The position numbers were made by a program, and so were the translations under genes. This document shows, piece by piece, positions 50,370-59,335 of a stretch of DNA of 64,000 nucleotides. Origin of the DNA: Alistipes senegalensis JC50. Lineage in GTDB: Bacteria; Bacteroidota; Bacteroidia; Bacteroidales; Rikenellaceae. Positions within the stretch are counted from its first letter, which is position 1; each line of letters opens with the position of its first letter. The notes under the pieces were generated by a model that made no database searches, had not been told where the DNA came from, and was given only the letters and a program-made list of their open reading frames with translations. The stretch is taken from positions 558,001 through 622,000 of the forward strand of contig NZ_CP102252.1 in assembly GCF_025145645.1 (NCBI RefSeq), in the 5' to 3' direction.

Positions 50370-51842
50370 TTATTGCGCATCGTAAAAGCGGGTCAGCTGA
50401 TAGACGTTGCCGTTCAGCGCCTCCATATTGTCCAGCAGGGGCGTATAGTACTGGAAATCCCAGGTCACCATGCCCTTGTTCGAATCGCGGTTCGAGGGGT
50501 CGGTGTTCTCATTCTCGGGGTCGTTGTCCTGATAGGTGAACCAGTGCCAGCCGACGCACACCTTGCTCTCGATGAGTTTCAGCGCGAAGTTCTGGTAGAA
50601 ATAGCCGCGTTCGGCCTGCGTGCGGACGTTCCATCCGGCCCCGGTGGTGTTCGGAAGCTCCGAATCCTCGCCCTTGGTGTAGAACTCCGTCACGAAGAAC
50701 GGCTTTCCGGACCACGCGCCCCAGTTCTGCACGGCCTGCGCGTCGGGCTCCCATTTCTGGTAGTGGTTGATCGAGAGGATGTCCATGTACCTGCCGGCGG
50801 TCCTGAACAGCTCGTCATTCGCCAGTTCGTAGTTCCACTGGTTGAAACGGCAGCCCAGGTAGAGGTGGTTGGGATCGTACTTTTTGATCGCCGCGGTCAC
50901 CTTTTCCAGATAGACCTCCAGACAGTAGGCGATGAAGGCGCGGCGGTCGGCGTCCGTAGCCTCGGAGAGCTTCGCTCCGGTCTTGCCCTTGCGCCGGTCG
51001 AGCCACTCCTGAGCTTTCTGATGGTTGACGTGCGTTGCGGGCCACTTCTCCAGGCAGCGGTCCAGCGCGTAGTCCTTCCACGGAATCTCGTTGTCGGTGA
51101 AATAACCGATGCAGTAGGGATCGTCCTTGTACTTGGAGACGGTCTTGATCTCGCTTTCGACGTACTCGTCGAATTTGGGGTGGAAGACCATCGCGAAGTC
51201 GTTGGGATAGCCCTCCCAGCCCGACCAGTTCGCGCCGGCCTCCTCGCCCGAGGACTTGATGTAGCCGTTGAGCTTGCCCATCGGGCTGACGATCACCGTA
51301 TAGGGCATCGGCTCGGCGAGCTTGCGCACGGTCTCGACGTTCGACCAGGCCCCCAGGCCGTTGAACCCGCGGGCCTTGAGCATCGAGGTCTCCTGACGGG
51401 CCCACTCCGAGGCCGATCCGAACTTCTCCTGCAGCTTGGCCTGCTGGCGGTCCGAACCGCCGGCGCTGAACACAGCCACGCCCTTGCAGATGTAGAGGTT
51501 GCCCTCGGGGGTTATCATCCACCAGCGTCCGCCGATCTGCTGCGTGCGGAAAAATCCCGTCGCCGTCAGCGACGAGACCTTCCAGCCGCCGTACTTGTCG
51601 GTGGCGGGATCTTCGCCGGGCGTGAAGCCGTGGATGCGGTCGACCGTGTAGGCGAGGTAGTCGCCCCACGCCGAGGTCTTGTTCTTGCGGGCGCGCACCT
51701 CGTGGGGCGGCTCCACGTCCGAGGGCGTATCGTCGTCGGAGGGATAGACCTCGGGCAGCGCATAGGTCTTGTCTTCCGCGCAGCCGGCGGCCAGAAGCGC
51801 GGCGGCAGCGGTCAAAAGCAGGTATTTCAGCGGTTTATTCAT
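50370..51842 (-). CDS. Lipoprotein glycoside hydrolase of clan GH-A (agarase-like), copy A
   Basis: The 490-residue lipoprotein (LLAAGC, then AEDK) is predicted to fold as a TIM barrel. The pattern GYFTDNEIPW (Glu252) fits the acid/base on strand 4 and FFVTEFYTKG (Glu386) the nucleophile on strand 7 of clan GH-A retaining enzymes. IGGRWWMITPEGNLYICKG near the N-terminus resembles proteins annotated as agarases in Bacteroides, but I cannot assign a GH family or substrate. The next gene upstream is a close paralogue and its 3' end overlaps this start by eight bases. Confidence 0.72.
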   Translation of the reverse strand: MNKPLKYLLLTAAAALLAAGCAEDKTYALPEVYPSDDDTPSDVEPPHEVRARKNKTSAWGDYLAYTVDRIHGFTPGEDPATDKYGGWKVSSLTATGFFRTQQIGGRWWMITPEGNLYICKGVAVFSAGGSDRQQAKLQEKFGSASEWARQETSMLKARGFNGLGAWSNVETVRKLAEPMPYTVIVSPMGKLNGYIKSSGEEAGANWSGWEGYPNDFAMVFHPKFDEYVESEIKTVSKYKDDPYCIGYFTDNEIPWKDYALDRCLEKWPATHVNHQKAQEWLDRRKGKTGAKLSEATDADRRAFIAYCLEVYLEKVTAAIKKYDPNHLYLGCRFNQWNYELANDELFRTAGRYMDILSINHYQKWEPDAQAVQNWGAWSGKPFFVTEFYTKGEDSELPNTTGAGWNVRTQAERGYFYQNFALKLIESKVCVGWHWFTYQDNDPENENTDPSNRDSNKGMVTWDFQYYTPLLDNMEALNGNVYQLTRFYDAQ

Positions 51843-53295
51843 GGCTATTCGGTCGTTTTCGGTTTGCTTCGGCCTTCTCCGCATCCAGATGGCGGATCAG
51901 CCGGTAGGTGCAGTCGTTCAACTGCTTCATCTCGTCTAACAGGACGGTGTAGGGCTCGAAATTCCAGGCCACGACGCCCTTGTTCGAATCGCGGTTCGAG
52001 GGGTCGGTTTTCAGATTCTGGGGATCGTTGTCCATGTAGGTGAACCAATGCCATCCCACGCAGTTGCCGCTGCGCAGCAGCTCCGTCACGAAATTCTGGT
52101 AGAACCAGCCGCGGTCGGCCTGCGTCCGCACGTTCCATCCGGCGCCGGTGTTGTTCGGCAGCCCCGAGTCCTCGCCCTTGGTGTAGAACTCGGTGATGAT
52201 GAAGGGCTTGCCCGACCACTTTTCCCAGTTCGCCATCCACGCGGCGTCGGGTTCCCACAGCCGGTAGTGGTTGATCGAGATCACGTCCATATACCTGCCG
52301 GCCACGGCGAAGATCTCCGGACTGGCCATCTCCTGATGATGCTGGTTGAAACGGCAGCCCAGATAGAGGTGGTTGGGATCGTACTTGCGGAGCGCCTCGG
52401 TGACCTTGCGCATGTAGGTGTCGAAATAGAAGGTCTGGAACGCCTTGCGGTCGGCGTCGGTGATCTCCGCCGCCGGAGCGTCTTTCACGCCCTTGCGCTC
52501 GTCGTACCACTTGCGGACGGCGATGTAGGCATCCTCGTCGTGCGCCAGCAGCGTCAGGTGACGGTCCAGCGCATCGTTGACCCACGGCAGCTCGTTGTCG
52601 GTGAAATAGCCCAGCAGGTATTTGTCGTCGCGGTACTCGGCGACGGGGCTGACGGCCCGGTCGATCACGGCGTCGAACCCGGGATCGAAAACCATCGCCA
52701 GGTCGAAGCGGTAGCCCTGCCATCCGGCCTGCTTGTACTTGCCGCCGAAGTGCCTGCGGTGCTGCGAGCGGTACATGCCCATCGGACTCACGATCACGGT
52801 GTAGGGCATCGGACGCTCCGACTCGCGGACCGTCTTCACGTCCGACCAGGCGCCCAGCCCGTTGAACCCGTAGCGGCGCAGCATCTCCTGCTGGTCGGCG
52901 GCCCATGCGGCACGTGTCCCGAACTTCTCTTCGAGGGCCTTCTTCTGACGGTCCGAACCGCCCGTCGTGAAGACAGCCACGGCCTTGTGGATGAAAGGCC
53001 ATCCCTCGGGGTCGATCAGCCACCAGCGGCCGCCGATCTTCTGCGTGCGGAAGAATCCGGTGGCCTCCTGCCGGTCAACCATCCAGCCGCCGTAGACGCT
53101 CTGTTTGGGATCGCTTTTCCGGCAGTTGAAACCCGGAAGGCGATCGACGGTCTTCGCCTCGTAGCTCTTCCATTCGGGTTTCTGCGCGTTCTCCCGAGCC
53201 TCGACCCGGCGGTACTCCGGAGCCTTGGCCGCGAGGCTCCCGGCGGCCAGCACGGCGGCCGCCAGAAGCGTCAGTCTGTTCAAAAGTCGTTTCAT
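51835..53295 (-). CDS. Secreted glycoside hydrolase of clan GH-A (agarase-like), copy B
   Basis: The 486-residue protein is a tandem paralogue of the gene downstream: it shares IGGRWWLIDPEG, GYFTDNELPW (acid/base Glu235), PNHLYLGCRFNQ and ITEFYTKGEDS (nucleophile Glu369). Unlike copy A it has an ordinary signal peptide (AAAVLAAGSLAA) with no lipobox cysteine. One enzyme may therefore work on the cell surface and the other in the periplasm. Substrate is unknown. Confidence 0.72.
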   Translation of the reverse strand: MKRLLNRLTLLAAAVLAAGSLAAKAPEYRRVEARENAQKPEWKSYEAKTVDRLPGFNCRKSDPKQSVYGGWMVDRQEATGFFRTQKIGGRWWLIDPEGWPFIHKAVAVFTTGGSDRQKKALEEKFGTRAAWAADQQEMLRRYGFNGLGAWSDVKTVRESERPMPYTVIVSPMGMYRSQHRRHFGGKYKQAGWQGYRFDLAMVFDPGFDAVIDRAVSPVAEYRDDKYLLGYFTDNELPWVNDALDRHLTLLAHDEDAYIAVRKWYDERKGVKDAPAAEITDADRKAFQTFYFDTYMRKVTEALRKYDPNHLYLGCRFNQHHQEMASPEIFAVAGRYMDVISINHYRLWEPDAAWMANWEKWSGKPFIITEFYTKGEDSGLPNNTGAGWNVRTQADRGWFYQNFVTELLRSGNCVGWHWFTYMDNDPQNLKTDPSNRDSNKGVVAWNFEPYTVLLDEMKQLNDCTYRLIRHLDAEKAEANRKRPNSHE

Positions 53296-53299
53296 GCGG

Positions 53300-54289
53300 C
53301 TATTCGTAGTTAGCGGGATTCTCGTCCTGCCACTCGTTCACGCCGTCGCGCACGCGGTTGCGGAACGTCAGCGTATCGGTGGCGTGATAGATCAGGCCAT
53401 CCTTCTCGTACTTGTATTTGAGATAGATCCGACGGTTCTGCAACAGCTTCGCACGGTTGAACGAGCACTCGCCGTCGGCCTCGACCGCATAGTCGGCACC
53501 GTCCGCGGCGCTCACCGTAATCGCCCCGTCCGCGCCCTGCGTCAGCTTGAGCTGGGCCTTCGAACCGTTCAGCTCGCCGCCCACGGCGTTGGCCGTCAGC
53601 GAGAACGGCGCGACGGTGGTCAGCGTCCAGACGCGCGTCTCGGACTGCGGGACGGTCGTATAATAGGCGATGCGGTTGACCTCGGCGCCCGAAGCGTCCG
53701 TCACGACGGTCTCGCCGCCGTGCCAGTAGTTGCCGAAGAGCATGTTCTCATAGCGCACGCCGATCACCGAAGTCTCCTTGCCGGCGATCAGATTGGTGCC
53801 GTTGCCGTCGGTCAGACGCAGGGGGATCACAAACTTGGGCAGCGTGCGCGAAGCGTCGGCGAGGAACTTCGCGGAGTCGATCTTGATGACGATCTGCCCC
53901 AGGTGCGAACCCCGGCGGATCGTCACGCGGCCGTCGGTGCCGCCCTCGGGCAGCAGCTTATACTCCTCGGCCGACAGCGCTTCGAGCGAGCCGAGCGGTC
54001 TGGTGAGGTTCTGGATGTAGGAGAAAACGTGGGTTTTCATCGCCTGCAACGTAGCGTCGCTGACCAGCGAATAGTCGATCTCGAAGCTGATCGGACGGTC
54101 CACGGAGTTCTCGATCGTGCCGCCCAGCGCCACGCCCGTGGAGAACTTCATGCCCTCGCCCACGATGACCGACCGGACATCGGTCTGATTGGCGAAACCC
54201 ACGGCCTGCGTGTCGTTGTCCTTCACATAATCGTCGTAGCACGATGTCAGCGCGGCGGTTGCGGCCAATATGAACAGGTATTTTTTCAT
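53300..54289 (-). CDS. DUF1735-type (BT_3987-like) surface lipoprotein
   Basis: The 329-residue lipoprotein (ALTSC, then YDDY) begins with the DUF1735 N-terminal domain (AVGFANQTDVRSVIVGEG; FEIDYSLVSDATLQAM; EYKLLPEGG...VTIRRGS) followed by a second beta-rich domain ending near YHATDTLTFRNR. Such proteins are encoded just after susD in many PULs and are thought to bind glycan at the surface. The gene lies between susD and the GH-A pair, 27 bases after susD and four before copy B. Confidence 0.8.
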   Translation of the reverse strand: MKKYLFILAATAALTSCYDDYVKDNDTQAVGFANQTDVRSVIVGEGMKFSTGVALGGTIENSVDRPISFEIDYSLVSDATLQAMKTHVFSYIQNLTRPLGSLEALSAEEYKLLPEGGTDGRVTIRRGSHLGQIVIKIDSAKFLADASRTLPKFVIPLRLTDGNGTNLIAGKETSVIGVRYENMLFGNYWHGGETVVTDASGAEVNRIAYYTTVPQSETRVWTLTTVAPFSLTANAVGGELNGSKAQLKLTQGADGAITVSAADGADYAVEADGECSFNRAKLLQNRRIYLKYKYEKDGLIYHATDTLTFRNRVRDGVNEWQDENPANYE

Positions 54290-54316
54290 GTTTTTGCGGT
54301 TTTTCCGGGTTATGAT

Positions 54317-56131
54317 TTACTGCCAGTTCTCCCAGCCTTCGTTCTGCACGAGGCCCTCGACGTTGAGCATCTCCTTGTAGGGGATCGGGAGGTAAGCCGA
54401 CGTGAACGAGCGCTTTTCGACCACGTGGTCGAAGTCGTACTCGAAATCGCCGTTCTGTTTGCGGGTCACCTGCACGCCGTGCACCTCGCGGTTCAGCTCG
54501 CCGAGCGTCGTCGTCCAGCGGCGCAGGTCGAAGAACCACGTGCCCTCGAAGCAGGTTTCGATGCGGCGTTCGTTGCGCAGGAACTTGTCGAAAGCCTCCT
54601 TGCCGGCCAGCGACACCTGCTCCAGATAGGGGTCCGACTTGATGCCCTCGGCACCGTCGTAGGTCGTGCGGCTGCGCAGCCAGGCGATAGCCTCGCGGGC
54701 CGTCAGGCCGTCGATCGGGGCGTTGGGGCCGCCGACGCGGTTGGCCGCCTCGGCGAAGGCCAGCACCATGTGGGCCCAGCGGATGAAGAATTTCGAATGC
54801 GGCATCTTGTTGACCGAGGTCTCGGACCAGTTGAGGCCCATGTAGACGAACTTTTTGATGTGGTAGTTCGTCAGCGAGTTCTTCGAACTGGTTCCGGCCG
54901 CATCCTTGCCGCCGTTGGACCAGTTCTCGAAAGTGTAGGTCTTGCTCGTCTGCCCCGTAACCACCGAACGGCCGTTGTAGAAGATCACGCTGTAAAAGCG
55001 CGGGTCCCGGTTGAGGTAGGGATTCGCGGGGTCGTAGGCGTACTCGGGCGACTCGCCGATCGGATAGCCGTCGGCCATGCCGAAAGCATCGACCAGCTCC
55101 TGCGTGGCGCCCATCGTGCCGTTGCCCTGGAAGCCGCCCGGATAGAAGGCGCGTTCCATGTCGTCGTTCGAGGATTTGTAGCGCGAGGCGTAGACGATTT
55201 CGGGGTTGTTGGGGTCGCACCAATCGACCTGCCGTCCGACGGAGAAGCCTCCGGAGACGTTGTCCACCGTCATCTTGAAATCCATCACCTCCTTGGCGCA
55301 TTCGGCGGCCTTGCGCCAGCGCTCCACGTCGCCGTCGGGATTGAACCGCGGGCTGGCCCACGTGAGGTAGACCAGCGCCTTGATGGCCACGGCGCTGATG
55401 CCGTCGAGACGGCCCCAGTTCTGAGCCCCCAGCACGCGGCGGTCGTCGGCGTTCGGCACCAGGAAGTCGCGGTGCGCGATCGGCAGATACTTGTAGGCCG
55501 AATCGCAGTCGCGCAGGATCTGCGCCACGCACTCGTCGTAGGTGTTGCGCTCGAAGCGCAGGCCGCGCATCTCCTCGGGCGACATCTCCCAGACACGCAC
55601 GGGTTCGAGCAGGATGGGATACCCCAACAGGCGGCCGTCCGTGCCGCGTCCACCGAACTTTTGCAGCAGGTCCCACTGGAACCAGGCGCGCAGGGCATAG
55701 GCTTCGCCCCAGAGGCGGTTGCGGAGCAGCTCGTCGAGGTGCTCGTCGAGCATATAGCGCATGTTCAGGCCGCGGTCGTCCTTGAGGAACATATTGACGT
55801 TGTAGATGCCCTTGTAGTCGCGGTCCCAGTAGGTTTCGAACGGGTCGTTCGTGGGGCTCGTGACGCCGACGGCGAAACGCCGCAGGACATCGGTCGTCGA
55901 GGTGCGCACGGCGTTGTCCGTGGCGCAGTCGAGGTAGGCGCCCTCGTTGTCGTTGTAGTTCTGGGCCATGTAGTCGTAGCACTTGCCGATGAGGCCCTGC
56001 ATCGTCGTCGGGTTGGTCAGGATGTACCCCTCCGAGCGGATCGCGCTGGGATAGGGATCGAGGAAATCGCTGCACGAACACATCGCACCGACTGCGGCCA
56101 CGGCCAATATCTGAAATAAGGTTCTTTTCAT
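54317..56131 (-). CDS. SusD/RagB-family glycan-binding lipoprotein (second pair)
   Basis: The 604-residue lipoprotein (GAMCSC, then SDFLDPYPS) has the SusD layout: N-terminal TPR-like helices (MQGLIGKCYDYMAQNYND), the central region and the RagB C-terminus (FLRNERRIETCFEGTWFFDLRRW). SusD forms the hinged lid on its SusC partner and binds oligosaccharide at the surface. It pairs with the divergent susC 11 bases upstream. Confidence 0.94.
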   Translation of the reverse strand: MKRTLFQILAVAAVGAMCSCSDFLDPYPSAIRSEGYILTNPTTMQGLIGKCYDYMAQNYNDNEGAYLDCATDNAVRTSTTDVLRRFAVGVTSPTNDPFETYWDRDYKGIYNVNMFLKDDRGLNMRYMLDEHLDELLRNRLWGEAYALRAWFQWDLLQKFGGRGTDGRLLGYPILLEPVRVWEMSPEEMRGLRFERNTYDECVAQILRDCDSAYKYLPIAHRDFLVPNADDRRVLGAQNWGRLDGISAVAIKALVYLTWASPRFNPDGDVERWRKAAECAKEVMDFKMTVDNVSGGFSVGRQVDWCDPNNPEIVYASRYKSSNDDMERAFYPGGFQGNGTMGATQELVDAFGMADGYPIGESPEYAYDPANPYLNRDPRFYSVIFYNGRSVVTGQTSKTYTFENWSNGGKDAAGTSSKNSLTNYHIKKFVYMGLNWSETSVNKMPHSKFFIRWAHMVLAFAEAANRVGGPNAPIDGLTAREAIAWLRSRTTYDGAEGIKSDPYLEQVSLAGKEAFDKFLRNERRIETCFEGTWFFDLRRWTTTLGELNREVHGVQVTRKQNGDFEYDFDHVVEKRSFTSAYLPIPYKEMLNVEGLVQNEGWENWQ

Positions 56132-56142
56132 CGTCGTCTCAA

Positions 56143-59100
56143 TTAGAAGGTTAACTTAACGCCTGCCACGAAGGTGCGCATCAGCGGATAGTTCGTGAGT
56201 CCGGAGCCGATGGCCTCGGGATCGACATCCTTGATCTTCGAAACGGTACAGAGGTTGTTGCCGCGCAGGTAGACCCGCATGCGGCGGATCGAGGTGATGC
56301 CCAGCCGGTGCACGGGCAGTTCGTAGCCCAGTTCGACGGTCTGGATCTTGAAGAACCCGCCGTCCTCCAGCCAGAAGGTCGAGGTCTTGTAGTTGTTGTT
56401 GACCTTGTTGTAGGTCAGGCGCGGATGGTCGGGATTGCCGGCGTTGCGAAGCGTGTACTTCGAATAGTTGCCGTCGCCCCAGCCGTTCCAGAAGTAGTCG
56501 TTCGTCAGCGCCAGGTCGTAGAAGGCGCGCCCGGTGCCCACCACCGTCAGGTCGAAATCGCGGTAGCGGAGGTTGACGTTCACGCCGTAGATCATCTTGG
56601 GCGTCGAGTTGCCGATGACGCAGAAGTCGTTGTCATCGATCTGCCCGTCGCCGTTCATGTCCTCGTATTTGAGATCGCCCTTTTGCAGCTTGTCGTCGAA
56701 GAGCTGCGGCACGGCGAGCGTCTCCTCGTCGCTCTGGAACTGCCCGATGCAGCGCAGGCCCCAGATCGAGGAGGCCGAATAGCCGACTTTCGAACGGTAG
56801 GCGTCCTTGTAGTCGAGCTCGTCGGCGCGGAGCACCTTCGAAGCCTGGAACGTCGCCCAACCGTTGACCGAGTAGGAGAAATCGCCGGCACGGTCGCGCC
56901 AGCCCAGCGCCAGTTCATAGCCCTGATAGCGGGTCTTCTCGTAATTCATCCAGAGCGATCCCGACGAGATGCCGGCCAGCAGCGGCAGGACGTTCTTCAT
57001 CTCGGCGACGGGACCGTCGGAGAGCGTGTTGTAGTAGTTGAGTTCGAAACTCAGCCGGCGGCGGAGGGCAAGCCCCTCGATGCCGACCGTGAATTCGCGG
57101 CGCTTCTCGAAACGCAGATTCGGGTTGCCCAGCATCTGCGCGTAGAGCCGATCGACGGCGTTGCTCGTGGTGCTTCCGAACCACTGGTTGTTCGTATGAG
57201 GGCCGAATTTCTGGCCGCTGTTGTCCCACTTGTAGTTATCGACATCGCGGTTGGCCGACATCGAACCGTCGAAATAGAGGATGCCGCCCTCGGCGCGCAG
57301 TTTCAGGAAGTCGATGCCGCGGAGGTTCTTCATGAAATTCTCCTCGGAGACGATCCAGCCCAGACCCACCGACGGCGACGCCGACCAGCGGTTGTTCAGC
57401 AGCGCATAGGTTCCCTGATAGCTGCAAGCCGCCTGCACGAGGTAACGGCCGTCGTAGGCATAGCGGGCGCCGAAGCCGAAGGTCATCTCGCGGCGGTGCT
57501 CGGTGATGAACTTCTGCGAACGCTTGGTGATCATATAGGAGGCCGACGCGGCGACGGCATGACGGCCGAAGGTGCGGTCGTAGGCGAACTTCTGCACGAA
57601 ATAGAAGCGGTTGGAGAAGTAGTCGAGCAACCGGGTCTTGTTGGCCATCGCCTTCACGCTGTGGCTGCTGCTCTGCTCGGGGATCATCGCGTCGTAGCCG
57701 TTCTCGTCGATGCCCTTGTTCAGGATGTAGGCCGCATAGTCCTCGGCCGTGCCTAGCCGCACGAGGTTCGTGGCGTCGTAGGCCCCGTAGGTCATCGACG
57801 TGAGGCCCGGGGTGAGGAACGAGAAGTCGATGTCAACGCCCACGTTGATCAGGCCCTTGCGGATGGTCTCGGTATAGGCGCCGTTTTCGAGGATGTTGGC
57901 CACGGGGTTCTGCTTGTAGAGCGACGAGACGGCATACCACGGCGATTCCAGATCGGGATCGTTGTTGGCGTAAATCGGAAACGAGATGCCCGGCGTGGTG
58001 TTGATGTCGCTGATGATGTCGGGGAACTCGGTCACGCCGAGCGTGGTGTTCGACGAGGCGTCCTCGCTCGAATAGTTCGAGCTGTAACCGTAGTTGGACG
58101 ACTTGCGGATGCCCATGGTCGAGACCAGCCCGAAGCGCGCCCGGATGTAGCGGTGCAGCTTGATGTCGAGATTGGCGTTGATGTTCACGCGGTTGTAGTT
58201 CGCCGCGGGACCGATCTTGTAGATGTCGTCCTCGCCGGCGTACCCCAGGAAGGCGAAGTAGCGCACCAGATCGTTGCCGCCGCCCGACGAGACGTTGGCC
58301 TTGGTGTAATACATCGTATTCTTGAGCATCATGTCGCGGAAATCGACGCTCGGATGCCACATGTCGTAAGGATCGTTCTTGGCATAGGCCGCCACGTCGT
58401 CGCGCGAATAGAGCATCTCCAGACCGCTGTTGTTGCGGGCGATGTTGTTCAGCCGGGCATAATCGGCGCCGCTGACATACTCGGGCATGCGATCGACGGT
58501 GTTCACGCCGCCCTCAACGTCCACCGTGAGGTAACGGTCGTTGTAGCGGCCGCGCTTGGTCCGGATGTAGACGATGCCGTTGGCAGCCGAGGGGCCGTAG
58601 AGGCTCTTTTCGAGCACGTCGCGGACGATGGTGATCGACTCGATCTGCTGGGGGTCGAGCGGCGTCTCGTCGATCTGCACGGGGATGTCATCGACCATGT
58701 ACATCATCTGCCTGCCGCGGGCGGTGACGCTGATGCGCGTCGAGGCGCCGTACTGGCCGATGTGCTCCAGCGGATTGACGCCGGGACCGCCGAACTTCTC
58801 GGCAACCTCGACACCGCTGGCCAGCCCCGTCAGGGCGTTGCGGATGTCGGTCGAGGAGTATTTTTCGAGCTCCTCGCCGCGGATGACGACCGAACTGCCC
58901 ACCGACCAGCGTTTCTTGAGCGAGGTATAGGGCAGCGGAACGTCGTCGCCCTCGCCGGCCAGCAGGACCGCAGGGGTCAGCGTCACCTGCGACGATTCGG
59001 CCAGGGCGCTGCCCAGGGCCCGGACGGGTGTGAAGCCCTCGGCCGAGACCGTCACCAGATCGCGGGGTGCGACGGAAAAGACGATGCGGCCCGCCTCGTC

Positions 59101-59322
59101 GGCTCTCAGGTGCCGCGCACCCTCGCCCACGGTGAGATCGGCGTTCGGGACCGGCTTCCCGTCGGGCGTGACCACCGCGACGGAGACATCGACCCGCCGG
59201 GGCTGCGCCTTGCGCGCCTGCGCCGCAGCCGGACTGAACCACGCCGGGAGGATCAGCAGCATGCACAGCAGCGCAGCGTATTTGGACTGTGAAAACAGAG
59301 TATGTTTCATGAATTTTCTCAT
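56143..59322 (-). CDS. SusC/RagA-family TonB-dependent transporter, divergent form
   Basis: The 1,059-residue outer-membrane protein has a signal peptide (LLCMLLILPAWFSPAAAQA), a carboxypeptidase-regulatory-like domain (about 45-115), a plug (IRNALTGLASGVEV, YMVDDIPVQIDETPLDPQQI, SAANGIVYIRTKRG) and a 22-strand barrel ending GVKLTF. The segment between the first domain and plug reads SLKKRWSVGSSVVIRGEEL instead of the usual VGYGTQKKxxLTG block, and several plug motifs differ from the other SusC here, so it is a distant branch. It should import oligosaccharides with TonB energy. ATG 59310 is an alternative start. Confidence 0.9.
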   Translation of the reverse strand: MRKFMKHTLFSQSKYAALLCMLLILPAWFSPAAAQARKAQPRRVDVSVAVVTPDGKPVPNADLTVGEGARHLRADEAGRIVFSVAPRDLVTVSAEGFTPVRALGSALAESSQVTLTPAVLLAGEGDDVPLPYTSLKKRWSVGSSVVIRGEELEKYSSTDIRNALTGLASGVEVAEKFGGPGVNPLEHIGQYGASTRISVTARGRQMMYMVDDIPVQIDETPLDPQQIESITIVRDVLEKSLYGPSAANGIVYIRTKRGRYNDRYLTVDVEGGVNTVDRMPEYVSGADYARLNNIARNNSGLEMLYSRDDVAAYAKNDPYDMWHPSVDFRDMMLKNTMYYTKANVSSGGGNDLVRYFAFLGYAGEDDIYKIGPAANYNRVNINANLDIKLHRYIRARFGLVSTMGIRKSSNYGYSSNYSSEDASSNTTLGVTEFPDIISDINTTPGISFPIYANNDPDLESPWYAVSSLYKQNPVANILENGAYTETIRKGLINVGVDIDFSFLTPGLTSMTYGAYDATNLVRLGTAEDYAAYILNKGIDENGYDAMIPEQSSSHSVKAMANKTRLLDYFSNRFYFVQKFAYDRTFGRHAVAASASYMITKRSQKFITEHRREMTFGFGARYAYDGRYLVQAACSYQGTYALLNNRWSASPSVGLGWIVSEENFMKNLRGIDFLKLRAEGGILYFDGSMSANRDVDNYKWDNSGQKFGPHTNNQWFGSTTSNAVDRLYAQMLGNPNLRFEKRREFTVGIEGLALRRRLSFELNYYNTLSDGPVAEMKNVLPLLAGISSGSLWMNYEKTRYQGYELALGWRDRAGDFSYSVNGWATFQASKVLRADELDYKDAYRSKVGYSASSIWGLRCIGQFQSDEETLAVPQLFDDKLQKGDLKYEDMNGDGQIDDNDFCVIGNSTPKMIYGVNVNLRYRDFDLTVVGTGRAFYDLALTNDYFWNGWGDGNYSKYTLRNAGNPDHPRLTYNKVNNNYKTSTFWLEDGGFFKIQTVELGYELPVHRLGITSIRRMRVYLRGNNLCTVSKIKDVDPEAIGSGLTNYPLMRTFVAGVKLTF

Positions 59323-59335
59323 TATGCGATTAACA

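Noticed and set aside
53225..56119. A 2.9-kb open frame on the + strand opposite DUF1735 and susD
   Set aside because: Antisense shadow; the minus-strand genes have full domain signatures.
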